A stretch of DNA of 64,000 nt. Source: Lentilactobacillus kefiri. Lineage in GTDB: Bacteria; Bacillota; Bacilli; Lactobacillales; Lactobacillaceae. Positions 15,734 to 24,411 of the stretch are shown piece after piece. The number at the start of each line of letters is the position of its first letter. Position 1 is the first letter of the stretch. A model generated the notes under the pieces. The model saw only the letters and a program-made list of their open reading frames with translations. It ran no database searches and was not told where the DNA came from. Location of the stretch: positions 1 to 64,000 of the forward strand of contig NZ_BJVK01000003.1 in assembly GCF_007989105.1 (NCBI RefSeq), given 5' to 3'. Both the position numbers and the translations under genes were made by a program.

Positions 15734-17050
15734 TCACCTCTGAATTAATGCATCCAAATCATCGAAGAATTCCGGGTATGAGATATTGATACTATCGGCC
15801 GCGGCAAGTGTCAGGGGCTGATCAACCAAGAGTGCCGCAACGGCCATCACCATCCCAATTCGATGATCGCCATGGCTGTCAAGATGAGGATCTACAACGT
15901 GCCATGGCTTTCGACCATCAATCACAAAGCCGTCTTCCAGCTCTTCGATTGCAATTCCAAGCTTTTGAAACTCTTCGACGATTGCCGCAATCCGATCCGT
16001 TTCCTTTACCCGCAGTTCACCGGCACCGGTTATCCGGCTAACACCGTTTGCTTTAGCCGCAAGCAACGCAACTAATGGAAGTTCATCGATCACCGCCGGT
16101 ATTTCATCCGCACCAATTGTGATTGGCTTTAAATCCGCCGACTCAATTGTGAGATCAGCAGTTGGTTCCCCAGCGTTTTGCTCATTTGAAACAGTCACCT
16201 TACCGCCCATCCGTTTCAGGATTTCATATAAGCCGGTTCTGGTATCATTCATTCCAACATTGAGTAACTTTATTCGGGAATTGGGAACCATGCTGGCAGC
16301 CGTCATAAAGAAGGCTGCCGATGACATATCTCCAGGAACATTCAGATCGATTCCCTGCAAATGAGGTTCTGGCCGGACCGTAATGGTGACATCATCGGGG
16401 TCGGTTCGAATATCGGCGCCAAACGCCCGCAGCATTTTCTCTGTGTGATTTCGAGTCGGCTGTTTTTCAACGAGAACAGAGTCACCATCAGCCTGCAGTG
16501 CAGCCAAAATCAACGCACTTTTGACCTGGGCACTAGCCACTTTTAAATGGTAATCAACCGCATGCAGCTTTGATCCTGTAATCGTTGCCGGCAAATGGCC
16601 ATCCGTTACCTCGATGTTTGCACCCATTTCAGCCAAGGGTTCACTGACCCGCTTCATTGGCCGCTTGGATAAGGAAGCATCGCCAATTAATTTGGTCTGG
16701 AATGATTGCCCCGCTAAAAGGCCCATAATCAGTCGGGTCGTTGTTCCGGAGTTTCCCATATCCAGTGCCTGGTTAGGCTTTTTCAAGCCATGGAGACCAA
16801 CTCCCTGAACTGTGACTGTTTGACCATCTCTGGTGATTGGAACCCCCAGGTTTTGAAAGGCTTTCAACGTAGACAAACAATCGGCTGCCAATAAAAAGTG
16901 ATGCAAGACGGTCGTCCCCTCGCTAATCGCCCCGAACATGATTCCACGATGAGAAATACTTTTATCACCGGGAACGGCTAACTTTCCGTGTAATCCCAAC
17001 TTGAGACGGCCGTGAAGCTGTCTACTGGATTTTGGTTTGACGTTTTCCAT
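15734..17050 (-). CDS. aroA: EPSP synthase
   Basis: This 438-residue enzyme joins shikimate-3-phosphate and phosphoenolpyruvate. It has the signatures PGDKSISHRG (about residues 27-36), LDMGNSGTTTRL (about 95-106), KRPM and KETDRI (about 353-358). The Gly in GNSGTT corresponds to the position where Ala gives glyphosate-insensitive (class II) enzymes. AGGAGG precedes the ATG. It lies 9 nt after aroC. Confidence 0.95.
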   Translation of the reverse strand: MENVKPKSSRQLHGRLKLGLHGKLAVPGDKSISHRGIMFGAISEGTTVLHHFLLAADCLSTLKAFQNLGVPITRDGQTVTVQGVGLHGLKKPNQALDMGNSGTTTRLIMGLLAGQSFQTKLIGDASLSKRPMKRVSEPLAEMGANIEVTDGHLPATITGSKLHAVDYHLKVASAQVKSALILAALQADGDSVLVEKQPTRNHTEKMLRAFGADIRTDPDDVTITVRPEPHLQGIDLNVPGDMSSAAFFMTAASMVPNSRIKLLNVGMNDTRTGLYEILKRMGGKVTVSNEQNAGEPTADLTIESADLKPITIGADEIPAVIDELPLVALLAAKANGVSRITGAGELRVKETDRIAAIVEEFQKLGIAIEELEDGFVIDGRKPWHVVDPHLDSHGDHRIGMVMAVAALLVDQPLTLAAADSINISYPEFFDDLDALIQR

Positions 17051-17059
17051 GGGAACCTC

Positions 17060-18226
17060 CTAGAATTTCTGCAATTCTTCACGATATTCGATGAGTTGTT
17101 CCTGCAAGCGCTGCAGGTTATCACCGTCAAATTTATCGGTTAATGCTTTGGCCAACTCAATTGCGACGACACTTTCAATCACGATTGAAGCTGGAACGAT
17201 TGCCGTTGTATCCGAACGCTCGACGTTTGCCTTCTTAACTTCCTTAGTTTGGATGTCGACACTTTGAAGCGGCTTATATAATGTAGGAATTGGCTTCATG
17301 GCTGCTTTTACAATAATCGGCATCCCATTAGTCATCCCGCCTTCAAAACCACCAAGGTGATCGGTGTTTCTGAAGAAGCCCTTGTCTTTATTCCAGTCAA
17401 TTTCATCCATCACCTGACTGCCAAAACTGGTTGCTGCCTTGAAGCCATCACCAATTTCAACGCCCTTCATCGCGTTAACGCCCATGACTGCGGCAGCCAG
17501 CTTACCATCCAACTTGGTGTCCCAGCTGATGTAGCTGCCTAAGCCTGCAGGAACATTTGTCGCAACGACTCTGATAATGCCACCCAAAGTATCACCATCA
17601 CGCTTGGTTTGGTCAATCAGATCGTGAATTGGATCAACTTTGGATTGATCAATGATTCTTAAATCATTTTTTTGAATTTCTGTTTCAATCTTTGCAACAT
17701 CAAGTTCTGGATTCTCATCTGTTGAAATTTTGCCAATTTGCTCAACGTATCCAACAATATCAATTCCAACCTGCTGTAATAGTTGCTTGCAAACAGCACC
17801 GATGGCAACTCGAATCGCCGTTTCCCGTGCCGATGACCGTTCCAGAACGTTTCTTAAATCTTCATGCCGGTACTTCATACCGCCTACCAGATCAGCGTGT
17901 CCTGGACGGGGGCGTTCAACTTTTCGTAAAGTGTTTTCCGGGGTTTCCGGGCTGATCGGATCCATAATTTGGTTCCAATGAGCATGATCCCGATTTTGAA
18001 CGACCAAAGAGATTGGTGAGCCCAGTGTAATTCCGTGACGAACGCCACCCGTGATAGTGACTTGATCGTGCTCAATCTTTTGACGGTTGCCACGGCCATA
18101 TCCCCCCTGGCGCTTCTTTAATTGGTCGTTGATCGCATCAATGTCCAAGTGGAGTCCTGAAGGGATTCCTTCAATAATTCCGGTTAGTTGGGGACCATGA
18201 GATTCTCCTGCAGTTAAGTAATTCAT
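17060..18226 (-). CDS. aroC: Chorismate synthase
   Basis: The 388-residue FMN-dependent enzyme makes chorismate. It shows GESHGPQLTGIIEGIPSGL at the N-terminus, GRGNRQKIE, RPRPGHADL with RSSARET, and the C-terminal RSDTTAIVPAS, all diagnostic. The start overlaps the chorismate mutase stop by one base (TAATG), so translation is coupled. Confidence 0.97.
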   Translation of the reverse strand: MNYLTAGESHGPQLTGIIEGIPSGLHLDIDAINDQLKKRQGGYGRGNRQKIEHDQVTITGGVRHGITLGSPISLVVQNRDHAHWNQIMDPISPETPENTLRKVERPRPGHADLVGGMKYRHEDLRNVLERSSARETAIRVAIGAVCKQLLQQVGIDIVGYVEQIGKISTDENPELDVAKIETEIQKNDLRIIDQSKVDPIHDLIDQTKRDGDTLGGIIRVVATNVPAGLGSYISWDTKLDGKLAAAVMGVNAMKGVEIGDGFKAATSFGSQVMDEIDWNKDKGFFRNTDHLGGFEGGMTNGMPIIVKAAMKPIPTLYKPLQSVDIQTKEVKKANVERSDTTAIVPASIVIESVVAIELAKALTDKFDGDNLQRLQEQLIEYREELQKF

Positions 18227-18543
18227 TAGTCGTTCTCCTTTTCTATAAGATGATGCTGGTAATTTCGAGAATTTTTCAAAATTTCTTGGAAGATGTTTTG
18301 CAGATAACTTTGGGTATCCGGATCATCATCAAGCTTGGCAACCTGCTCCAACACTTGCTTTTCACGGCTGTTATCCAGGACGGGCATTGCTGATTCTTCT
18401 TTTAGCTGACCAATCCGTGCCGATGCCTGAAATCGTTTTTTAAGTAAATCGACAATCGATTTATCCAAATCATTAACTCGCTCACGAGCTGCTTGAATCT
18501 CGCCACTATCATTGACAGTTGTATTTTCAATATTATTTGTCAT
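18226..18543 (-). CDS. Chorismate mutase, AroQ type
   Basis: The 105-residue all-helical enzyme rearranges chorismate to prephenate. The AroQ pattern is clear: ERVNDLDKSIVDLLKKRFQ (first helix with catalytic Arg and Lys), then IGQLK and NSREKQVL. I start at ATG 18543 after GAGGTG; the open frame back to 18663 lies inside the attenuator. It is the first structural gene of the aromatic operon, so the branch-point enzyme is made next to the leader-peptide control. Confidence 0.92.
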   Translation of the reverse strand: MTNNIENTTVNDSGEIQAARERVNDLDKSIVDLLKKRFQASARIGQLKEESAMPVLDNSREKQVLEQVAKLDDDPDTQSYLQNIFQEILKNSRNYQHHLIEKEND

Positions 18544-18566
18544 TATCCACACCTCATATTTCCATG

Positions 18567-18602
18567 AAAAAAACCAGCTAGATATGGTATCCAGCTGGTT
18601 TA
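18567..18602 (-). terminator. Attenuator terminator of the aromatic operon
   Basis: Minus strand: AAACCAGCTGGATA, short loop, TATCTAGCTGGTTT followed by seven T. It stands between the leader peptide and the first gene, so it acts as a conditional terminator. Confidence 0.85.
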
Positions 18603-18628
18603 CTAAATTCGTAAAGAATGGTAACTTA

Positions 18629-18723
18629 CCCAGCCAGACTATTACGTCTAGTGGGCTCAACAAAGCATTGACTCTGCACCACTTGGACGCGAACGCTCAA
18701 TTTGCGTCCGCCCCGAGGCGGAC
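18629..18723 (-). promoter_or_regulatory. Attenuator hairpins of the aromatic operon
   Basis: Right after the leader stop codon comes GTCCGCC-TCGG-GGCGGAC (18706-18723). Its 3' arm overlaps a competing GGACGC/GCGTCC pairing. A second hairpin (18629-18654, CTAGAC/GTCTGG core) carries GCTGGGT, which can pair with ACCAGC of the terminator 5' arm. Mutually exclusive pairings of this kind are the mark of peptide-coupled attenuation. Confidence 0.7.
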
Positions 18724-18724
18724 A

Positions 18725-18784
18725 CTACTTAAAGTAGGCATAGTCAAAATAATAGGCTGTCGTTACAGTTGTTTGCTTTGTCAT
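18725..18784 (-). CDS. Aromatic leader peptide of the aro operon
   Basis: This 19-codon frame, MTKQTTVTTAYYFDYAYFK, ends in TAG. An AGAGGA ribosome site is 10 nt upstream. The last ten codons include four Tyr and two Phe and no Trp. Position (about 25 nt after the predicted transcription start, directly before a hairpin series and terminator) fits a ribosome-stalling sensor: low charged tRNA-Tyr or tRNA-Phe would stall the ribosome and prevent termination. The peptide itself probably has no other role. A homologous 19-codon leader precedes the MFS gene at 24412. Confidence 0.85.
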   Translation of the reverse strand: MTKQTTVTTAYYFDYAYFK

Positions 18785-18816
18785 GGTTATCAATTCCTCT
18801 CGTAAAAGTTGTATTC

Positions 18817-18845
18817 ATTAAAACATATTAGAATATATTCGTCAA
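18817..18845 (-). promoter_or_regulatory. Promoter of the aromatic operon
   Basis: TTGACG (18840-18845), 17 nt, TTTAAT (18817-18822) on the minus strand. The spacer end and -10 region (AATATGTTTTAATG) are identical to the promoter at 25953-25981. Confidence 0.85.
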
Positions 18846-18894
18846 GCCTAATAATTTGCTCATGGGATTTTAATTATTAAATTTCAATCTGCAT

Positions 18895-20160
18895 TTAGAT
18901 TACAGCGTTAACTTTACCTGTCACACGACTTTGTTTAACTGCCTCAGCAACAGTTTGCGCGTGAACACGCGTGCCATTTTGATAAACGTCCTTATCTCGT
19001 TGAATAACACTGATGTCATCAATGGGATTTTCTTCCATTGAAATAAAGTCCGCAAAGTTGCCGGGAATAATTTGCCCATATTGATCATCAATATGCATTG
19101 CTCTGGCACAATTAATTGTGGCTGAATCGATTGCTTGAGCTGGAGTCATCCCTGCTTTCTCAACATACAGTTCCATCTCATAGGCACTTTCATTACCAAA
19201 TCCATTATAAGGGGTTCCGGCATCAGTCCCCGTTGCTATTGGAATACCTGCCTGCACGGCTTTAGTGATACTAGCAAAATGCTTCTTGATATTAACGATT
19301 ACCTTTTCTCTGGCCCAGTCTGGAACAGTATCTTTGCCGTATTTATAAATCGCGTACATTGCGTTCATTGTTGGAACGACATAGGTTCCGTGCTCTTTCA
19401 TCATAGCAATCGTTTCGTCATCAATATCAAAGGCGTGTTCGATGGTATCAAAACCGGCTTCAACCGCCTCTTTTACGCCTGCATTGCCTTGAGCATGAGC
19501 TGCAGCTGTCTTACCCTTGTGATGTGCTTCTTCAACAGCCGTTCGAGCCTCTTCAGGAGTAAATTGAATATCATCAGGTGTTTCGCCATTTTTAAGAACT
19601 CCTCCGGTGACCATCATTTTGATGTTATCAACGCCATTCTTCATCGCCTGGCGGACACCTTTTCTAACCTCATCAACACCATCAACTTCGTAGCCACCGC
19701 CTGAACCGTGACCGCCGGTAATCGAAAACGCTTTGCCTGAGGTCATCACTTTGGGCCCTCTAATCCAACCTTTTTGCTGCATTTTTTTAATTTCAATATC
19801 AATATCAAAGGCTGCCCCGACATTTCTGATGTATGTTATACCATGATCAATTGCATCAGCCATATTTCTCACAGCAAACATGGTATTAAATTCTCGTGAA
19901 TCGGAGTGCCGTTGTTCCTTACCATCATTCCACCAATATGTTGGAATACTGGCAATATGAGTGTGGGCATTCATTATCCCCGGCATAACATATCTTCCGT
20001 GCATATCAGAAACTTCATCAACAACTTGATTAGTGGAACTGCCATTTCCAACTTCAACGATTTTCCCGGTTTCAGTGTCAACTACCATATGTTGGTTGGC
20101 TACAAAATTCTGGTCCTCATGTTTGTAAATTGCGACATTCGTATAATTGATTTTTGTCAT
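18895..20160 (-). CDS. Amidohydrolase, imidazolonepropionase-like
   Basis: The 421-residue protein is a metal-dependent amidohydrolase. Metal and catalytic residues can be seen: NAHTHI (HxH, about residues 65-67), the Lys in NIKMMVTGG, His in AAAHAQG, His in TIEHAFDI and the Asp in GTDAGTP. Relatives include Xaa-Pro and Xaa-Arg dipeptidases and other cyclic-amide hydrolases; the substrate here is not readable. Pairing with a peptide-binding lipoprotein behind a T-box suggests hydrolysis of an imported peptide or N-acyl amino acid (inference). AAAGGAAG precedes the ATG. The 3' end abuts the aro promoter region. Confidence 0.82.
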   Translation of the reverse strand: MTKINYTNVAIYKHEDQNFVANQHMVVDTETGKIVEVGNGSSTNQVVDEVSDMHGRYVMPGIMNAHTHIASIPTYWWNDGKEQRHSDSREFNTMFAVRNMADAIDHGITYIRNVGAAFDIDIEIKKMQQKGWIRGPKVMTSGKAFSITGGHGSGGGYEVDGVDEVRKGVRQAMKNGVDNIKMMVTGGVLKNGETPDDIQFTPEEARTAVEEAHHKGKTAAAHAQGNAGVKEAVEAGFDTIEHAFDIDDETIAMMKEHGTYVVPTMNAMYAIYKYGKDTVPDWAREKVIVNIKKHFASITKAVQAGIPIATGTDAGTPYNGFGNESAYEMELYVEKAGMTPAQAIDSATINCARAMHIDDQYGQIIPGNFADFISMEENPIDDISVIQRDKDVYQNGTRVHAQTVAEAVKQSRVTGKVNAVI

Positions 20161-20245
20161 AATAAATCTTCCTTTCGTTGTAATACACTTGGTTGCAGAC
20201 TAACTGAGATGGAACATTTTTAGAATCTTTTAACTGGTATGCCAT
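20117..20245 (-). CDS. Possible small ORF overlapping the amidohydrolase start
   Basis: A 42-codon frame starts at ATG 20245, 8 nt after a perfect AAGGAGG, and ends inside the amidohydrolase gene in another frame. It reads MAYQLKDSKNVPSQL at the start and has seven Tyr or Cys residues in the second half. I do not recognise it. It may couple translation of the downstream gene, or be a small protein. The strong ribosome site is the only support. Confidence 0.35.
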   Translation of the reverse strand: MAYQLKDSKNVPSQLVCNQVYYNERKIYYDKNQLYECRNLQT

Positions 20246-20291
20246 GGCAACCACCTCCTTAAATGAATTGTTTCTACTTGGTCAAACATTC

Positions 20292-21929
20292 TTATTTCCA
20301 GTAAGCATATTGTAGTTTCCCAGATTGTCCTGACATTGCATCCCATTTTAATCCGCCAATCTTGCTATTAATTAGATGGGCTTGTGATGCTTGGTATGTC
20401 GGTACAACTGCAGCAATTGACATCAATCGTTTATCAGCCTGCTTTTCAAATTCCCAACGCTGGCTTGAATCATATTTCGTTGTATCGTCAACCTTATTCA
20501 TCAAATCATCATATTGTTGATCCTTGAACTTCGAGAAATTAATGGTGTTATTGCTTCGCATGCCATCCAAGAAGTTTTGCGCATCGGGATAGTCAGGCCC
20601 CCAGCCAACTGTACAAATATCAAAGTCTGTTGAGAAATCACGGGTAACGTGGGTTGCATGTGGAACGGATTCAATATTGATGGTCAGGCCTTTAAGATTG
20701 TTGGACACTGCTCCTTGAACATACTCGGCAAGCTTCTTTTCAGTATCTGTATCATCAACCAAGAAATCCAAGGAAATCTTATCTTTACCAATCTCTTTTT
20801 GTGCTTTGGCCCAATATGTTTTAGCTTTAGCCGTATCTGTTGGGGCTTGATCTCCCATCTCTGAAGTAAGGTCTTCTCCGGTTTTTGGATCTTTTGCATA
20901 GTCCTCAGGAACAATGTTATTTGCACCAATCGAGCCATCCTGCAATACGTTCTTTGCCAATTGATCCTGGTCAACGACCATACTGATCGCTTTTCTTAAG
21001 TTCTCGTTAGAAGTCGCTTTCTTCTTGTCATTAAAATAAATGTAATTATTGCGTCCAGTCTCGGTAACAACCAAATTTTTATTGTTTTTATTCTGCTTGA
21101 CATATTGTCCAGTCAGGCTCGTAAGATCAATCTGACCACCGTTAAACATATTTTGTGCGGTGTTATTATCTTTAACAACCGTAACGTCGACCTCTGGAAT
21201 CTTAACGTTTTTTACATCCCAATAATTCTTATTCTTCTTGTACTTCCAAGAATCATTTGTCCCATTCCAACCATCAATGACATATGCACCATTGGCAACT
21301 GTCTTATCTGAGCTGGAACCGTATTGACTACCATATTTTTTGATAGCCTTCGTTTGAATTGGATAAAAGTTGGTAAATTCGTAATTCATGAATGGCACAG
21401 GTTTGGTTAATTTAACTGTAAATACCCGGTCATTCACGGCGTGAATTCCAAGCTTGCTAGGATCTAATTTACCACTATTTACGGCACTAAAATTCTCAAT
21501 ATATTGAATCGAAGTTGTCTGCTGTGATTTGGTCTTAGGATCAGCTTGACGGTCAATGGAATTTACAAAGTCTTCTAATTTGATTGGAGAACCATCTTGC
21601 CACTTGGCATCTTTTCTAATACTAAATGTGTATTTTGTTCCATTGTCAGTTGGCTTGACAAGCTGTTCAACAACTCCTGGAGCAATTTTATTATTTGCAT
21701 CTCGTCGATAGATTCCTTCGCTCACTTGATCAATTACCGCACCGCCATTTGTTTCAATCGATTTAGTTGGATCAATTGTTAACGGTTCTCCTGGAATTGT
21801 TATCTTTAAGGCTTCTTCAGTACTTCCAGCACCTCCGCCTACTGCCGTCGACACACAGCCGCTTAATAAGACAGCCATAAGTCCCATAGCAACACTAACA
21901 ATGGCTGTAATTCTTATATCCTTAAACAT
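20292..21929 (-). CDS. Peptide ABC transporter substrate-binding lipoprotein (OppA/DppA family)
   Basis: The 545-residue lipoprotein has a signal peptide ending in the lipobox LLSGC (Cys at about residue 25). It carries the family-5 binding-protein pattern: LTIDPTKSIETNGG, then IRKDAKWQDGSPIKLEDFVNSIDR, and the C-terminal YPDAQNFLDGM. It would capture oligopeptides outside the cell. No permease or ATPase genes are adjacent, so it must borrow an Opp system elsewhere. It is the first gene after a T-box leader, followed by the amidohydrolase. Confidence 0.92.
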   Translation of the reverse strand: MFKDIRITAIVSVAMGLMAVLLSGCVSTAVGGGAGSTEEALKITIPGEPLTIDPTKSIETNGGAVIDQVSEGIYRRDANNKIAPGVVEQLVKPTDNGTKYTFSIRKDAKWQDGSPIKLEDFVNSIDRQADPKTKSQQTTSIQYIENFSAVNSGKLDPSKLGIHAVNDRVFTVKLTKPVPFMNYEFTNFYPIQTKAIKKYGSQYGSSSDKTVANGAYVIDGWNGTNDSWKYKKNKNYWDVKNVKIPEVDVTVVKDNNTAQNMFNGGQIDLTSLTGQYVKQNKNNKNLVVTETGRNNYIYFNDKKKATSNENLRKAISMVVDQDQLAKNVLQDGSIGANNIVPEDYAKDPKTGEDLTSEMGDQAPTDTAKAKTYWAKAQKEIGKDKISLDFLVDDTDTEKKLAEYVQGAVSNNLKGLTINIESVPHATHVTRDFSTDFDICTVGWGPDYPDAQNFLDGMRSNNTINFSKFKDQQYDDLMNKVDDTTKYDSSQRWEFEKQADKRLMSIAAVVPTYQASQAHLINSKIGGLKWDAMSGQSGKLQYAYWK

Positions 21930-21997
21930 CGCAATTCCTCCAGTATATTTATATTGATATCGATGAACATACAGTCACGCTTGTGTCCATGAAACAC

Positions 21998-22283
21998 AAA
22001 AAAGCGCCCAATCAGAAGTAAAGCTTCTAAAAGGACGCTTTCGCGCGGTACCACCTTCATTATGGAGTAAGACACTCCACCTCTCACGTACAACCGGTCG
22101 ACTCGGTATACGTTGGCGCTGTACTGGGCGCACCCTGATGACTTTTACAAATCATCATGCTCAAAATTGACTTTAAGTAATTAAGAAATTACGCCTTCAC
22201 AGATAACGACGCTCTCTTGAAATTTCTTAATACCGAATCCTCGATTTATCTAAGCACTTTCTCATCGATATCTAATGTTTAGT
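21998..22283 (-). promoter_or_regulatory. T-box leader of the peptide-binding lipoprotein operon
   Basis: On the minus strand the T-box core AAGGTGGTACCGCG is at 22044-22057. It is followed by a terminator hairpin (AAAGCGTCC / GGGCGCTTTTTT, 21998-22042). Stem I starts with GATGAG pairing to a downstream CATC, with a GA-rich internal loop and an AAGAGAG segment. Candidate specifier triplets lie in TTACTTAAAGTCA (near 22165-22180); I cannot choose between them. Promoter: TTGACA (22307-22312), 17 nt, TATTGT (22284-22289). Confidence 0.88.
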
Positions 22284-22485
22284 ACAATAACGAACTTAGT
22301 TAAAATTGTCAACCACATTTTATTAAATAATTTAGTTATTGATTGTTAAGATGGTTTAGTAAGTCAACGTCGGTATGGCTTGACCACAACTTTCCAAATT
22401 CACAAATATGTTTGATTGACTTGCCTCTTCTGCAATGTAAAAATGTGGTTGAAGTAAAAAATGAAAGTATATCGGGGTGATCATG

Positions 22486-23502
22486 ATGATTAACAAACAT
22501 ATTTTTTTAACGTTGGGTATCGCGGCAGCATCAGTATTCGCATTCAGCATCAGCAATCATTCAGTTCCACAAGCTCATGCAGCCACTACTTTAACGTATG
22601 GAAAAATTACCAACAACAGTCTTCATCGATTGGGAACGATTCGTCAACTGACCCGAACTCAATTAGCTGAGGACCATAAGTTAACTGGCAAACAGGTTCA
22701 AAAGTTGGTTTACCTGCCATTACCAAAACGATTGACTGCGCATAACTTTACGCTTAGTAAAACCAGCTTAACGATTCATTTAACGAAAAATTCCTACGGC
22801 GTCAAGAACGTCGCCATTCCATTAAGTAAATTAACCGGCATCATCTTAAATCGATACATGCCGGCAAAATATGATTTTGTGAAACCTAAGACACCAAAGA
22901 AAGTTGTCGCATTGACTTTTGATGATGGTCCAAGCCCAACTTTGACACCTAAGCTCCTCAAGATTTTGAAACACTACAACGTTCACGCAACGTTCTTTGA
23001 AGTTGGCAGCAGTGTCATTCGCTACCCAAGCGTGAGTCGGTTGGTTCTCAAATACGGTAACCAAATCGGAAACCATTCATGGAATCATCCGGATCTCACG
23101 ACTCTCTCCAGCACAAAGGTACTTCATCAAATCGCACTGACAGATGCTGCAATTTACAAAGCAACCGGCACAATTCCGACTTACGTCCGCCCACCATATG
23201 GTGCTGTTAACAATCGAGTTGGTAATTTGTTTGACCGGCCAATTATTCGTTGGAATGTTGATTCACGTGACTGGGCATATCTGAACACACCGAAAACCGT
23301 TCATCACGTATTGGCAACAACCTATCCAGGTTCCATCATTTTGATGCACGACATTCATCCAACATCAGTTGCGGCAGTCCCACAAATCATCCGTTCATTA
23401 AAGAAACGCGGGTACACATTTGTTACCTTGCCAACATTAATGCAAAAACCATTGCTCGCAAACCTGCAATACTTCGGTAGAAACGATTACCGAGGCTTCT
23501 AA
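22486..23502 (+). CDS. Secreted polysaccharide deacetylase (NodB domain)
   Basis: I start at ATG 22486, 6 nt after GGGGTG. A signal peptide (cleavage near HSVPQAHA) leads to about 100 residues of unassigned sequence and then a NodB domain: LTFDDGPSPT (catalytic Asp pair), GNHSWNHPD (metal His pair), RPPYGAVN and ILMHDIHPT. It probably removes acetyl groups from peptidoglycan GlcNAc, which raises lysozyme tolerance; other wall polymers are possible. The gene stands alone, with a terminator at 23513. Confidence 0.9.
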   Translation: MINKHIFLTLGIAAASVFAFSISNHSVPQAHAATTLTYGKITNNSLHRLGTIRQLTRTQLAEDHKLTGKQVQKLVYLPLPKRLTAHNFTLSKTSLTIHLTKNSYGVKNVAIPLSKLTGIILNRYMPAKYDFVKPKTPKKVVALTFDDGPSPTLTPKLLKILKHYNVHATFFEVGSSVIRYPSVSRLVLKYGNQIGNHSWNHPDLTTLSSTKVLHQIALTDAAIYKATGTIPTYVRPPYGAVNNRVGNLFDRPIIRWNVDSRDWAYLNTPKTVHHVLATTYPGSIILMHDIHPTSVAAVPQIIRSLKKRGYTFVTLPTLMQKPLLANLQYFGRNDYRGF

Positions 23503-23512
23503 ATACGATCGA

Positions 23513-23540
23513 AAAAGCTTCCTGATTGGGAGGCTTTTTT
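23513..23540 (+). terminator. Terminator of the deacetylase gene
   Basis: AAGCTTCC-tgatt-GGGAGGCTT with six T after it. Confidence 0.7.
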
Positions 23541-23614
23541 ATATTGCAGATATGTAGCCAGATTGGTAAAATTGGGGCAATTAGTTAACTATCCGTATGG
23601 AAAGGTCGTGCAGA

Positions 23615-24370
23615 ATGAGTGCAAAAGCAACTGTTGGTCACACAACTTTTGAAACCGGAAAAACAAAAATTGCCGTTCCAATCACTGGCCACACCGCAGT
23701 CGAAATCCAAGAACAAGCCAAAGCCGCAATCGCCTTTAAGCCCGACACCATTGAATGGCGGATCGATTATTACGATGAGGTCCTGAAGTCTGAGGCCTAT
23801 CTCCAGACTGCCCAAAAAGTCCGAGCAATCTTAGGAGATACCATTTTGCTAACCACATTCCGAACAACCGGAGAAGGCGGCCAGCTGGTCATTGATGAAC
23901 AAGCATATATGAAACTCTATCAATCAATTATTGAAAATCAGCTGACGGATATGTTGGATATCGAAGATCATTTTAACGAAGCAACCATTAGCCGACTCAT
24001 CTATTTGGCCCACCGGCACAACATTAGTGTCATCTTGAGTGCTCATGAATTCCAAGGAACACCCCCAGAACTGGAAATCATCAACATATTAGAACAAATG
24101 CAGAGTCAAAATGCTGATATTGCAAAAATCGCTGCCATGCCCCGCAAATTCAAAGATGTGCTGACACTGATGAAAGCAACCAGCATTGAATCCGAAAAAT
24201 TAGAGATTCCGATCATTGCGATTTCAATGGGTCATCTTGGCGAAATTTCAAGAGTTACTGCACCTGTGTTCGGCTCAGTCATGAGCTTCGCCACAGTTGG
24301 AGATGCTTCAGCCCCTGGCCAAATGGATATTGAAACCCTTCGTAGAGAAATGAAAATATTTGATAAATAA
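23615..24370 (+). CDS. aroD: 3-Dehydroquinate dehydratase, type I
   Basis: The 251-residue enzyme dehydrates 3-dehydroquinate by a Schiff base. It shows EWRIDYYDE (about residues 40-48), TFRTTGEGGQ, the catalytic His in VILSAHEFQ (about 140), the Schiff-base Lys in DIAKIAAMP (about 165) and the C-terminal SFATVGDASAPGQ. I start at ATG 23615, 9 nt after GAAAGG. It is outside the aro operon, convergent with the leader-controlled MFS gene. Confidence 0.94.
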   Translation: MSAKATVGHTTFETGKTKIAVPITGHTAVEIQEQAKAAIAFKPDTIEWRIDYYDEVLKSEAYLQTAQKVRAILGDTILLTTFRTTGEGGQLVIDEQAYMKLYQSIIENQLTDMLDIEDHFNEATISRLIYLAHRHNISVILSAHEFQGTPPELEIINILEQMQSQNADIAKIAAMPRKFKDVLTLMKATSIESEKLEIPIIAISMGHLGEISRVTAPVFGSVMSFATVGDASAPGQMDIETLRREMKIFDK

Positions 24371-24405
24371 AAAGAGGAAACTGCAACGTTTGCAGTTTCC
24401 TCTTT
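24371..24405. terminator. Bidirectional terminator aroD / MFS
   Basis: A perfect 16-bp stem (AAAGAGGAAACTGCAA and its complement) with a 3-nt loop lies between the two convergent genes and has T-rich 3' flanks in both directions. Confidence 0.88.
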
Positions 24406-24411
24406 TTGTCG

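Noticed and set aside
19135-19704. 189-codon plus-strand frame
   Set aside because: It lies fully antisense to the amidohydrolase with its catalytic motifs; a shadow frame.
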